Assembly (NCBI GenBank): GCA_022606135.1
Contig: JABYQN010000009.1
Span: 2,257,001-2,321,000 of the forward strand
DNA length: 64,000 nt
DNA from: Fomes fomentarius
Taxonomy: Eukaryota > Basidiomycota > Agaricomycetes > Polyporales > Polyporaceae
Reading direction: 5' to 3'
Below, one piece after another: positions 46,551 through 57,640 of the stretch. The notes below the pieces were generated by a model. That model was not told the origin of the DNA, did not search any database, and saw only the letters and a program-made list of their open reading frames with translations. A program made the position numbers and the translations under genes. Within the stretch, counting starts at the first letter, position 1; every line of letters starts with the position of its first letter.

Positions 46551-47649
46551 GGTGGAAACGAAGAGGACGAGATATGCTTGGGCCGCATTCTTGTAGTATC
46601 GCTGTTCGTAACGTCCCGTGCTAGCAAACCACGAAGCTTGAGGTCTTTCTATACGACTGTCAGATCTCTTCTATATACCATCACCACGACTGGGTGAGAC
46701 ATCACCTGATATCAGTACAAGCACATACCTGGCACATACAGATCTCAACCAAGCAAGGTGTAAACATGCGTGGTGCCGAACGCTCCCGTAATAGAGACCC
46801 GACGACAGCGGGGCGATGGGTACTTGAGCAGAGTGGTGATAGCAATTGACTGCATGATGGTGGGGATCGGGTGTCGTGAAAGAACGTATGGAATCAAATC
46901 ACAAGGCTCGCAATTTCGTCGGCCGGTGACTCAACGTTTCACACCCTGCCCGCATTCTCTTGTGTGTAACGATGCTCAGAACGCGTGCATAGCACCAGAT
47001 GCAAGCCTAGGGCAGGCTCAAAGGATCGACACAACATCATTTAGTGAACTGCGAGAGCCCATCGCCCGACAGCCGATAGCGCAGGCTCATGAATCAATGA
47101 GCTTCCTATCTATGTACTTAGTGCTACCATATCATTTGACTACAAATGACTTACAGCTTTGCAAGAGCTCAGAGACGTCGACGTCCTCCGTGCTTCAACT
47201 TGAGGTCTAATTTCACATTGACGGGCTGTGTTGACGGCGTAGGTCGTTCAGATATGCGTTGTCGTACATATGTAAACCCTCCGAAGACATTCCATGGGCC
47301 ATATGAGGGCGATATGCAGGTAAGTACGGTAGAAGGTGAAGAAATTATGGACATGGGACGTTGCGCGCGGGCGTCCACCTCCGGGAGGGCGTTGCCGGGA
47401 CCGTGATTGTGCTCGTTGCATCCACAACTTCAGCCTCATTCCGATCCCTCCTCTCATCCCGCCGTCCACTTCCACGTCCACAGGCCTCCACCGCACTATC
47501 CCCTCAGCTCTCCGAGCGACAGCTTGCACTGACAACCTGCACAGACACACTGTGTCGTCCAGGTTTGGCCGCCTCACGTGAACTTCTAAACCGTCCTCTC
47601 CCTACATAGTCTCAATCTTGTCACAACGTCTTCCTCTACGTCCCGCACG
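46551..47649. other. Intergenic, no gene seen
   Basis: About 1.1 kb; scattered short frames without support. Confidence 0.45.
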
Positions 47650-49218
47650 ATGGCCGATGTACATTTCTCATGGTCCGACTCTTTCCATGCCGCCTTTTCC
47701 TCCTGTCTGCCTTGTTTGAAACCCTCAAGTTCCGCTGACGCACCTTCGGACACCGACGAGCACAATCCGCGCCCACGCCCACATAACGCCTTCGCGCATG
47801 CCATCCCACCGCCCCGAGCGCATCCGGACGAGCTTGAAGGTCTCCTAGCGGACTCCGACGATGCCGACGCGCTCTCTCTGCACACAAACCCGGGAGACCG
47901 CACGCGCAGGAAGAAGCGTCGACGTGCCCCGAAGCACATCCGGGTCTTCGGTTTCGACATCTTTGGTCGTCCACCAGCGATCCAGCTTCCTGACTCGGAC
48001 GATGAAGACGCTTCACGGCGCAGCGGAGGAGGAAGGGACCGCCCTAGGACGATCTCGAGCTCTAGCATGGACTCGGACGCCGCCCCGCTCGATCCCTCAG
48101 CGATCGAGCAGCTGAGCGCAGCGCGGAACGTGGAGGCGCTGGCGAGGGAGGAGGAGGCGCGGCAGGCGAAGGAGGAGAGACGGCGGAGGCGGCGGGAGAG
48201 GAAGGAGCTTAAGCGGGCGGCGGTGGCGATGGCGTTGAATCGGCAGACGAACGGCGAGCAGGACTTTGAGGGTTTCCAGGTGCGAATTCGCCACACTTCA
48301 CTCGCTCTGGTCGCTCGTTGCTCGTATTCTTATCCACTTGCTGTAGGGAAGCGGCCCTGTCTTTGGACACGCCCCGCCCTCGCCCTTCGCTCCCAGTCTG
48401 ACATCCGGGACAGGCTCCGGTTCGATGTCCGTCACGTCCTCGCAGGAATTCGGGCCGTTTGCACACGGGCAACCCGTCGAGAATTTCGACCCCGACGCCG
48501 CAGAGGCCGCACGCCAAGCGGCAGAGGCAGAGGCAGACGGCGCGGACTTCGGCGCGGAGTCGTACACGTCACGTCCGCGGAAGAGCAAGAGCAAGTCGTC
48601 TGGCGGTAGTGGGACGATGACGACGTCTGACACACGCTCGAGCTCGAGTCGCGGCACGGGCTCTAATGGGTACTCGTTCGTGCCTGGAGCCGCTGGGGTG
48701 GGTACTGGCATCACGGGGACGGGCCCTGCACCGTATAACCATCAGTATTCTGCCCACCAACCCTTTTCTCCGTCGCCACTCTCCCCGGGGCGGATAGTAT
48801 TCCTTCTTCCCCGATGGAGAGCACGCCGACCGAGAAGAGGAAGCGCCGCAAGTCCAAGTCGAAAGCGCAGTCGCTCTCGATCTCCCACTCGAACTCGTCG
48901 CAGTCTGCTACCACGTCCTCGGTCATGTCCCCGCCGCCTTCCGCGCACACGTCCATGCCCACCATCGTCTCTCCGGGCGCTGGAGGAGACGACTTTGAGG
49001 GCTTCCCAGGCAACTTTGGTTCCTCCGACCTGCGCGCTGTGCAGGCTGGCGGGCAGATGATCGACATGCACGATCCGGATACAGATGTGCTTGACCACGA
49101 GCAGCCGAAGAAGGTCGACTACTTGCCCGTCACTGGCTTCCCGAGTGCAGGCCTCCGCGGCATCGAGAGGCGGAATAGCGATATGGGCGTGTTCCTTGCG
49201 CGCCGCGGCGACGAGTGA
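47650..49218 (+). CDS. Conserved hydrophilic protein of unknown function, with a one-base frameshift
   Basis: Exon 1 is 47650-48279 (210 codons) and, after a 67-nt intron, exon 2 is 48347-49218. Exon 1 has an N-terminal double-Cys segment (FSSCLPCLK, a possible lipid-anchor or metal site), a basic patch (RTRRKKRRRAPKHIRVFGFD) and a Glu/Arg helix. Both exons carry short DFEGF motifs (QDFEGFQ, DDFEGFPGN) as if repeated. In exon 2 the frame changes near 48788, from FSPSPLSPG to ADSIPSSPMES, inside CCCCGGGGCGG. One additional G would join them. Both sides look coding (Ser/Pro-rich, then KRKRRKSKSK and a regular C-terminus). I do not recognise the family. Confidence 0.7.
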
Positions 49219-49874
49219 GCGGAGTATACCCCTCTGTAGCGTCCCTCATCCGTGCAATGCGATACCCCGAGACTCTTCCTTCCCCTCTTCCTGCACGCCT
49301 CGCCGCATCTTGACTGCTGTCTCGAATCAAAACCTTGTCTTGCGTCTCGGCTCTAGTTGTTGTGCGTTCGTACTGTAGCCACGTTCACGATCTCACGCCT
49401 CCTCTACGATGTCCCATCTCATCTCACGACATAGTCCATATATTGTACTACTCCTCTGTACTTCGACTGGCATCGTAGGATGCATCTCATACACCAAAAT
49501 CACACCGGGTCGTGTCCTACGATTATCTGCTCGTCCCAATGCAAGCTTTCTTGAACCACGAGACAAGCGGGCTCTAGGATGCCAGAATGTCCCCCGAGAG
49601 GCCTATATGTCCGGTTAACTTACTCCGACCTACGTTACAACTATTTCGGAAGGATTGTGCCGATACGTACCAGAACGGGTTCAGTGCTCCATCACATAGG
49701 AGGTTTCCTCCAGTGACGAGCGCTTGTTCCTATAGGTAATTCACCTCCATTCCAGCCATACCAGACCCTCACAAGTGGTATGCAACATTCCTATGAAGAA
49801 TAGGCATCGCGTCCGCGACCCATCCAGGTACCTCGATTCCGTAGCATTCTCTACCAAGCCATCCACACCACATA
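49219..49874. other. Intergenic, no gene seen
   Basis: Between the 3' end of the gene at 47650 and the FunK1 kinase start; no coding signal. Confidence 0.45.
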
Positions 49875-52821
49875 ATGATGGAGGACGCAGCCAACACCAC
49901 GATTGGCATAGCCCTGCTCGACTTTCAGCGAAAATACCTCCCCATGAGTCGTGGTTTCAAGCGGAAGTTCCCGGCTAAACTCATTCAAACGATATCCGAC
50001 GAATTCCGGACGGGTTGGAACGAGGCCCAGAAGCCCGGTGCCGGCAGGACGGCGGAACAGGCATTGTCTGAGGTCTGGGTACGGGAATATATCTTTTACG
50101 CGTTCTCCCAATAAATTATTGCAGGCCAAGGTTGATCATGATCATGACGGACTGTGTCCCGGTCACTTCCTCCACCTGTCGGAGAACAAGTACGAAGGTG
50201 GCGACGAGAGCAAGTATAAGATCGACGGGTCTTACATACGCAAGGAGGACAAGCCTCAGCTCAATCCCGGACTTCCCAACTGGGCCCTCCAGAGGCTCTC
50301 CGTCGAGTTCAAGCGACGCGACACGGGCAGCGATCCATACGATGATAGGGTCAAGGGTAGTATCGAGGCTGAAAGTGAATCGCGCCAGAAAATGCGCGGT
50401 GAGATCATGTCCTATGCCAAGCACGTGTTCCATTATCAGCACCGTACTGCCCTCTTCTTCCTCTTCGTCAACGGCAATACCTTTCGGATGATGCGGTGGG
50501 ATCGATCCGGAGTCATCGTCTCTGCAGCGGAGGACTACTTGGAGGATCCAAAAAAGACCGGGATCCTACTTGAACTGCTCCATTCCTTCTCGAAGATGTC
50601 TGCAGAAGACCAGGGTTTGGACACCACTGCCGAGCCACTTCCTCGGGACTCGTGCGGTTGGAGACGTATGGACGCTCTCGCACAGGCGCATGACTCGGAC
50701 CTCGAGTCCAAGGAACGTGAAGTCCTTCTGAATGAGCGACAGGTCGCAGCATTCCTTCATCCCAATTCCCAACCCCACGCTGCTGACATGTTCGCCGAAC
50801 GCCTTCTGCATATGAATCCAACTACGTCCTGCGCCCATGCCAGGGATGCCCCTGCACCAGAGTACGCCCCCCCTGTTTTTACCGAGGTCCGCACCTTTTT
50901 CCGCAACTCGATCTCTAGCGACTTTCCTCGGTATGTACTGAAGGTGGGGGACCGTCGCTTCCTGGTCGGGAAGCCGATCTTCTGCGCGTCGGGCATGGTT
51001 GGTCGCGGAACACGTGGCTATGTAGCTCTGGACTGGGGTACACAGCGCTTTGTCTTTCTCAAGGACGCATGGCGTCCGTACTACGAGGAACTCGTACCGG
51101 AGGGAGAGACTCTCCGCAAACTCAATGAGAATGGTGTCTGCGGCGTGCCGACGCATGTCTGCGATGGGGACGTTCCGAATCAGGAGACAGAGACGTCGAA
51201 CTATTCCGTGACGGGCCCTTACTATAAAGGACACTACACGGGCACTCAGAAGCAGTGCTCAGAGCTCCGTCATCTCCACCACTACCGGCTCGTCGTGGAG
51301 GAGGTCTGTCTGCCATCCACGGAGTTTGAGAATGTGTGGCAGCTCACCAGTATCATATACACCTGCATACAAGGTAAATCTCCGCTGTGCATCTCCGGTC
51401 AGGGTGTTTCACTGACGTTTGCTCGTAGCACATTCTGCAGCATACACCTTATGCGGAATCATCCATCGAGACGTCAGTGCTGGCAATATCCTAATATTGC
51501 CGAAAGTAGTGGAAGACTCGGGCAGGTACTACATCACGCGTGTCGGAATTTTGAGCGACTGGGAGCTTTCCAAGGACGTCGGGATCACACATGATATGCA
51601 GCCTCACCGCACTGTGCGTCCCCCCTGTCAGCTGTGCTGTGCTCATCATTGACATGTCTGCAGGGAACGTGGCCGTTCATGGCTCGTCGCTGCATCGACG
51701 ATCCACATGCGATTGTCGGCGTGCCAGAGGAGATAGAGTCCTTCCTCTACGTGCACTTGTACCATGCCACGCGCTTTCTTCCGACATCGATTCCTCCGCC
51801 CATATATTACTTCATGACGGATTTCTTCGATGGCTACGAGGATACTTGCCCGCCGGCCAAGACCGCATCTGTGCAACGGGGAAGGCTCACGTATAACGGC
51901 AAACCCATTGAGCTACAATACAGGGACGTCAATGGCCAAATCTTCACGCATCCCTGCAACGCCCTTCTCGAGGAGATCTTCATCCATCTGAAGGCACGGT
52001 ACGACATGCTCGACCTCCTCGAGGCGCAGGCGGTGAAGCGGACGTCCGGAGTCCCTGATGCTACTTATGAGGATCTGAAAGCAGCCCAGTTACAAGCCAG
52101 CCGGGTCAGGGCGGCAGCCGCGGCACTCAAGCATCAACCTGCAAGGATCACTCAGCCTGAGATCGCTCCTCCACCCGCACCAGCTGCTCCTCATAACCCC
52201 GAGGACCCCGCAGAAGTCGCTCCTGCAGTCGACGCCCCGTCCGGTTCGAATGCACCCGCAGTCGATCCGGTGCCCGCAGAGATGCGCTCTCGGGCCGAGA
52301 AGCTGGACACCCATGATTGGGTTCTGTCCGTCTTCGACAAGGCTTTATGCAGACCAGTGAAGCGGTGGCCGAAGCAGGACAAGATCGAGGACCAACTAGC
52401 TCGCTATAAACTCAAGGAGTGGCACTCGATTCCGAGTGCTGATGTGCCTTTGATGGGAGCGAGTGGTGGGAAGCGTCTCAGAGGCTCGGAAGACTCTGGA
52501 GATACTCGAGCCCCTCGAGCAAAGAAAGCAAAGAAGGGGAAGAAGGGAATGGCGTCTACCGAGGACGCGAACGGCGACGGTTCGACCGAGGCAGACGAAT
52601 CGCAAGAGCAAGAGACTGCGAAGAAACCTACGAAGAAACCTGCGAGGAAACCTGTGAGGAAGGCGCAGAACGCGAAGGAACCCGCGAAGAAGGCGCAGAA
52701 CGCGGAGGAGGCGCAGAACGCGAAGAACGCGAAGGAGGTGCAAGAGTCCGCGCAGAAGGAGAATCGCGGCTACTGGCGAGGAAAAGGTCCTGGTACGCGG
52801 GCGCGGGCGCGGGGTCGTTGA
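49875..52821 (+). CDS. FunK1-type fungal protein kinase
   Basis: Four exons: 49875-50078 (or to 50072; both donors keep phase), 50125-51373, 51429-51613 and 51664-52821, giving about 930 residues. The kinase domain has a beta-strand region (RRFLVGKPIFCASGMVGRGT, GYVALDWGTQRFVFLKDAWR with the likely ATP-binding Lys), the catalytic loop HRDVSAGNIL, ILSDWELSK in place of DFG, and RTGTWPFMA. These are hallmarks of the basidiomycete-expanded FunK1 family; its substrates are unknown. The last ~170 residues are Ala/Pro-rich, then Lys-rich with KKPxKKPARKP and QNAK repeats resembling linker-histone tails, ending RARARGR. The second exon/intron border falls just before the catalytic HRD block. Confidence 0.88.
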
Positions 52822-53086
52822 TCGGGTTGTGGTTTCTTGTGTGCGTTGCGGTCTCTGTACCGAGTGCGACCGCGGGCGTTGTCATATGCCTAGCTCTTTC
52901 CGGCAAGCAATACACTGTGGACACCTAAAACCCGTGGCTATTCTGTAAGAGTAGCTGATGGTACAACCTCGTGGTCCTACAGCGAATCTCCCTGTCTACT
53001 CGTAAGTACGCCATGAATACTAATCCATGAAGAACTCAATCAGTCGTGCGCGCTATGTCCTAGAGCTGAAGGCGAGATTTGGGCAG
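52822..53086. other. Intergenic
   Basis: No gene seen between the FunK1 gene and the fungalysin pseudogene. Confidence 0.5.
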
Positions 53087-54010
53087 TCAGAGGGGACGTA
53101 GTTCGCCACTTGCAAATGCCTTCCAGGGCGAGCACTTGCTCGCGCCGCTGTAGCGGTTAACGTCCGCTTGGATCCATGCATCATGAGCGGAGGTTGCACG
53201 GCTGGAGCTGAACGAGTGGGCGTTGGCGAAGCGGGGAAGTAAACGACGTTGTCCGCGGAGCTCGAGGTGGTTCGTGCGCGCGTTGCGTCTTCGCACATCG
53301 GAGGATCTGACCGAGTCGCCGCTGTCGTGCACCTCATTCAGCCGCTTGAGTGTTGAGTGCTGCTGCGGGTTCGCCGTCGCCGAGGTGGAGGAGTAGGGGT
53401 ACGGAGCGGATGTCGGTAGCGTCGTCGATGACCCGATGACCGAGAACAAACTCCTGGCCCGGGGTGTCCTCGGCCTCGGTGGTTCGGTCCACGACAGAGC
53501 GGCATCGGACCCTCACCCAGACTTCCAGCCTCTGTCGTCTGCGGGGCGCCACCGCCAGGGAGACGGTTGGTGAGACGGTGAGTGTACTCGTGCGGGACGA
53601 TGTCGTTCGGTCACGAAGTCCCAGAGGAACATGCGCGTCGCTCCGCGAGCGCTGGCCGTCACTTGGGGGCGTCGAGAAGTCGACGTTGTCGTGGCCGGCG
53701 GAGGGACTGGATGGAGATCGTGACGTGCGGTCGTTGCTGAGGTTGTTATTCTGGAGGTTGCACGTAGCCTGGGTGAAGCCGTGGCGGTACAGGTCTAGGA
53801 TGTCCTGTATCGAGTTGCGGCGACTTGCCTGAGGGTGAATGCGTCGACACGGTCGGCGGTGACGTTGGCACAGGCGCGTCGACGGGGTAGTTCAACTCTT
53901 GAAGAGCCGGACTGGGAGCTTACCGAGCTCGTGGAGCTCTTGAACGCGAGAATTTTGGTGGTCGTCGCGTCGACGCCGACTGCACACGAAGGTGGTCGCG
54001 GAGTTATCGA
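53087..54010 (-). pseudogene. Decayed M36 metalloprotease (fungalysin) gene
   Basis: The minus strand contains, in family order but in shifting frames: LYRHGFTQATCNLQNNNLSN (near 53790), a VDFSTPPSDGQ block (near 53690), MFLWDFVT (near 53620), the zinc-site PHEYTH followed by RLTNRLPGGGAPQTTEAGSL (near 53590-53530), FVLGHRVIDD (near 53440), STLKRLNEVHD (near 53345), and a C-terminus HDAWIQADVNRYSGASKC (near 53160-53110). M36 enzymes are secreted zinc proteases with HExxH. At least five frame changes and a substitution right after HEYTH (R where the family has G) show that the gene is dead. The signal peptide and propeptide are not recognisable. Confidence 0.78.
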
Positions 54011-54218
54011 GAGTCGCACCGCCGCGCTATAACTAGCTCGTATTGGTTAGTATTGTTCGAACTGAGCCCGCACGACGGGTTTGCAGGACAGCCAGGAGCA
54101 CTGGCAGGACCAGTCACCCAGGGGGGCACTCATGTGAACTATGCTTTATCAGCTTCACGATCACACCATCTTGCGTACCCTCCACACACTCTCACCAACA
54201 ACTCTAATGGCAGTCCCT

Positions 54219-54226
54219 TATATAAA
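54219..54226 (+). promoter_or_regulatory. TATA box of the GST gene at 54308
   Basis: TATATAAA 82-89 nt upstream of the ATG. Confidence 0.6.
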
Positions 54227-54307
54227 CGGGTATCACGCCGTACTCTAGCCTCAGGCGCACTGCACACTCGATAACCCGCCGTTCAGTATTCACACCCCAC
54301 GACGACA

Positions 54308-55329
54308 ATGCCCGAGCAACTCACTCTTTACACCGCCAAGGTACGCCCACCCTCGCTCGCTCGGATCGACCACACTGATGCCACGACAGGTCTGCCCGTA
54401 CGCCCAGCGGGTAAGTAGTCGTTGAGAAGTCTGGAGCTCGAGTGGGAATATAGGGCGTGATGCGCGCCATACTGACCGCCGCCTCCTGCATAGGTCGAGA
54501 TCGCACTGGCAGAAGCCAAGGTGTCGTTCAGCCGGTTCGAGATCGACCTGCAGAACAAGCCTGAGTGGTACGCCCCGCAGGTGAACCCAGCGAGCAAGGT
54601 ACGCTCCGCACCAGTGACCATGGCCATACGCCCTCCATCTCCATATCTCCATCTCTCTCTCGCGCGGCGACTCGCGACTCACGCCCCACACTGTGACTGC
54701 AGGTCCCCGCTATCGCCTACGGCGGACCGCCCGTCCCGCCCGAGCAACCCTCGCCCGCGTCGACCAAGCTCGCCGAGTCGCTCGTCCTCGTCGAGTTCGT
54801 CGCCGACCTCTTCCCGCAGTCCAACATCCTCCCCGCGGACCCCGTCAAGCGCGCCCGCGCGCGCTTCTTCATCGACGGCGTCTCCACCAAGTTCAACCCC
54901 GCCTGGCAGGCGTTCGTCCAGGGCAAGGGTCCGGCCGAGGATTTGTACAAGGCGGCGGAGTACCTCCAGGCCCTGCTCCCCGAGAGCGGCGGCTTTGCGG
55001 TGGGCGAGTATTCGATTGCGGATATCGCGATCACGCCGTTCCTTGCCCGGGCGCGCGTTGCGCTGATCAATGACCTTGGGGGGTACCCGGAGGGCGAGGG
55101 GGCAAAGGTATGGGCGACGTTGAGTGGTACTGGGAGCAGGTTGGCCAGGTTCGGGAAGTATGTTGGGGATTTGTTGGACAGGGAGAGCTTCAAGGCTACG
55201 TTTGATGAGGTATGTGAAAAGTGCTGTGGGTCGGCAGTGTGAGTGCGATCGAGCTGACGATGTGGATTGTAGGCATACATTACCGAGAGGCACAAGGCAC
55301 GCTTGGGAAACTTGCGGAACCAGAAGTGA
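54308..55329 (+). CDS. Glutathione S-transferase, fungal FuA-like class
   Basis: Five exons: 54308-54340, 54390-54410, 54494-54598, 54703-55209 and 55273-55329, giving 240 residues. The second exon is 21 nt and encodes exactly VCPYAQR, the active-site motif. The thioredoxin fold continues with NKPEWYAPQVNPASKVPAIA and LAESLVLVEFVADLFP. The helical domain has FFIDGVSTKFNPAW and FAVGEYSIADIAITPFLARA. Of the three GSTs in the window this one best matches what I recall of fungal FuA GSTs, and it alone keeps Cys in the active-site motif. The first exon has 11 codons versus 13 in the other two. Confidence 0.92.
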
Positions 55330-55670
55330 CTGGCCAAGTCGAAGCTGTAATCGTATAATGTATGAGTAGCAACGTCGAATGTATCTTGTGCTCTATCATG
55401 CTGCTAAATCGTGATTTGCTTCTGCGTCCCTTGCGTGTATGAACAGTAACCATGGCTAGGAAGTCGCCATGATTGTGCCAACTTAGTATTACATGTATTA
55501 TAGTGCTACGGCAACATGAAAAGTCGTGACAAACCCAACATAACGCGTAGCGTCCGGACTCAGAAGCCGAGCGGCAACCAGGAAGAAGACAACATCAGCA
55601 GCAACGATATGGATGGCAGGGCAGAAAAGCTGCGACTCTCATCACTCCGTGACGATCATAAACGGCCTAC
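55330..55670. other. Convergent 3' intergenic region
   Basis: Between the GST (+) and ATG18 (-) 3' ends; no gene seen. Confidence 0.5.
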
Positions 55671-57397
55671 TCATTCAGCCGTCTCGTCGTTCGAGTCGAG
55701 CAAACTGTACGAACATCAGACACAGCCGTACATGGTCGTTGGATAGTCACACACCTGTATTGTTTCATCAAAGAGCACTCGCCGCCGTTCTCCAAGTCGA
55801 TGTTGTATGAGTAAAAGTATCCCTCAGATGATAGAACCATGACCTGCGGCATTGTCCTGTCCATTCGTCATGAGCGTGTTTGCTTCCCTACGCGTCAAAT
55901 CATCCAGATGACGTACCCACTGAGTGCAGCGATGCACCTGGCACCGCTTGTCGGTAACCGAAGGAAGGCAAAGTCGCGCGAAGGCTCCCACATCTCTGTC
56001 AGGGTGTTTGGGAGGTAGCCGCCGACGGAGGACGTCAAATTCTTGGTCAGGTGCAGTGATCGCCTCTTCAGTGTTGACCTACAGGTACATCGACGCCGAT
56101 GAACGAACTGCAACAAGGAGGTATAGGGCGGGATACATACGAGACACTGTTCCCCTTCTTCTTGTCCACATACGCATCATACCCTCCGTCCAGGCCCTGC
56201 GCTCCCTCCCTACTGTCGATCGAACCTGATGGACTTGACGGGCTCTGCGAGGTCGAGCCCCTGCCCTGTCCGAGTTTGAATATATGCACAGTATCGTGTG
56301 CGGAGCTCACAACGAGCAGTGTTGAGACGAGGTTGAAGTTGAGGGAGTATATGCGAGCTTCGCGCGTGCCTCGCCGGAATTGGTAGAGCTTCTCTGCGCC
56401 AGGGATGCTCCATACGCGGATGACGGTGCCCTTGTCGGACGCGGTGGCTAGCATGGTGCCGGTAGAGTTGATGGAGAGGAAGGAGATGGGCGACTTGTGC
56501 GCTTGGATGACATTCGCGACTGTGAGGGAGCGCGTGGAGAAGAGGAGAACATCACCTGTCGAAGGTGCGGTGGAAGGAGGGTTGGGTTGTTGTGTTGTGG
56601 GGGTCTGGGAAAGAGCGGGTGATGGGACCTGGGATGGATAGGCGAGGTAGGAGTTGTCGGCGGAAGGGGAAAGAGCGACAATTGCTAGGAAGGATGGGTG
56701 CATGAACGGAAAGACATGAATGAATTGACTCACCGTTTGGGTTCGGAGGCGTCTCAATAACGTGAAGCAGCTTCATATTCGAGATGTCGTAGATGTAGAT
56801 CTCGACTTCGAGCACGATGACCAGGGTCTTCCGGTTGAGTTTCACGGCAAGGATAGAGGACGGAAAGAGCAGTTCGCAAATCATGGATTGACGCTGGGTG
56901 GATAGGAACGAGTGAGAGACGGTTCGGTTGGATTATCGGAAGCTTCACTCGGGATGTGTGCGTTGCTCAAGGCGTCGTTGGAGGATGTAGGATCGGACAT
57001 GGCGCGTGGCGGGGAGTGATTACCAGGCTGAGTTACACACCTTTGTGTTCACAATCTGCAGTTTGCGGGGACTGGACTGTGGATGATCCGCCGCGCCGAC
57101 TAAAGCAAGCAGAGAGGTGCAGAACAGCATTTCCACAGTCCCTCGAGCGCCATCATCTATTCCCGTGCGCTCAAAGTGAGTAGTGACGTATGCATTCAAG
57201 CCAAGCAGCACGCACTCATCGTGTACACCCGCCCAAACGGGTCGCAGTTCGTTATGCTGTACCCCTTCTTCGTGCCGACGGAGATGCACCTGCGAGCATG
57301 AGCGGGGACAGAGTCGGACGATGATTGGACTAGTCACTCACGTAAAGTCTTGGTTGAAATTGGCGAAGAGCATGTTGGGGTTGACACGCTCGGACAT
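55671..57397 (-). CDS. ATG18: Autophagy PROPPIN Atg18 (PI3P-binding WD-repeat protein)
   Basis: Eight exons on the minus strand: 57397-57342, 57289-57216, 57156-57041, 56893-56734, 56684-56141, 56078-55917, 55856-55755 and 55704-55671, giving 415 residues. Seen: an N-terminus with [52 protein letters not shown], the phosphoinositide-binding [17 protein letters not shown] (FRRG), [12 protein letters not shown], and the late blade [20 protein letters not shown] ending [11 protein letters not shown]. The loop before the FRRG blade is Pro/Thr-rich. Known role: binds PI3P at the phagophore and vacuole with Atg2. Divergently arranged with the histone methyltransferase gene across 243 bp. Confidence 0.94.
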
Positions 57398-57640
57398 ATT
57401 GAGGGATTCTCTATCGTCCGCTAGACGGTCGTCGTTGCTGCTCAACTGCTCTTGACTTCAGAACGCGTTGCAGGACCCCCCCAGTCACGGAGGTGTGACA
57501 TACGTGACCTATTTGTGACTCGCGCGATTGCCGCAGGCTCAGCTGCAGTTCCGCTGCGACGCATTATGCGCGAGCGTACGACTGCTTGGACTCAGACTCT
57601 CCTTTCTCCTTCATCATCCTGCTGCCCTTAGGATTGATGT
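57398..57640. promoter_or_regulatory. Shared divergent promoter of ATG18 and the E(z)-type gene
   Basis: Only 243 bp separates the two start codons, so both 5' UTRs and promoters must lie here. No clear TATA box is visible on either strand. Confidence 0.6.

Noticed and set aside
53464..54032. Plus-strand frames of 122 and 65 codons in the 53-54 kb region
   Set aside because: They are antisense to the decayed M36 protease and have no features of their own.
54679..55337. Two ~205-codon minus-strand frames opposite the GST
   Set aside because: Shadows of the GST exon 4 reading frame; the plus strand carries a complete conserved GST.
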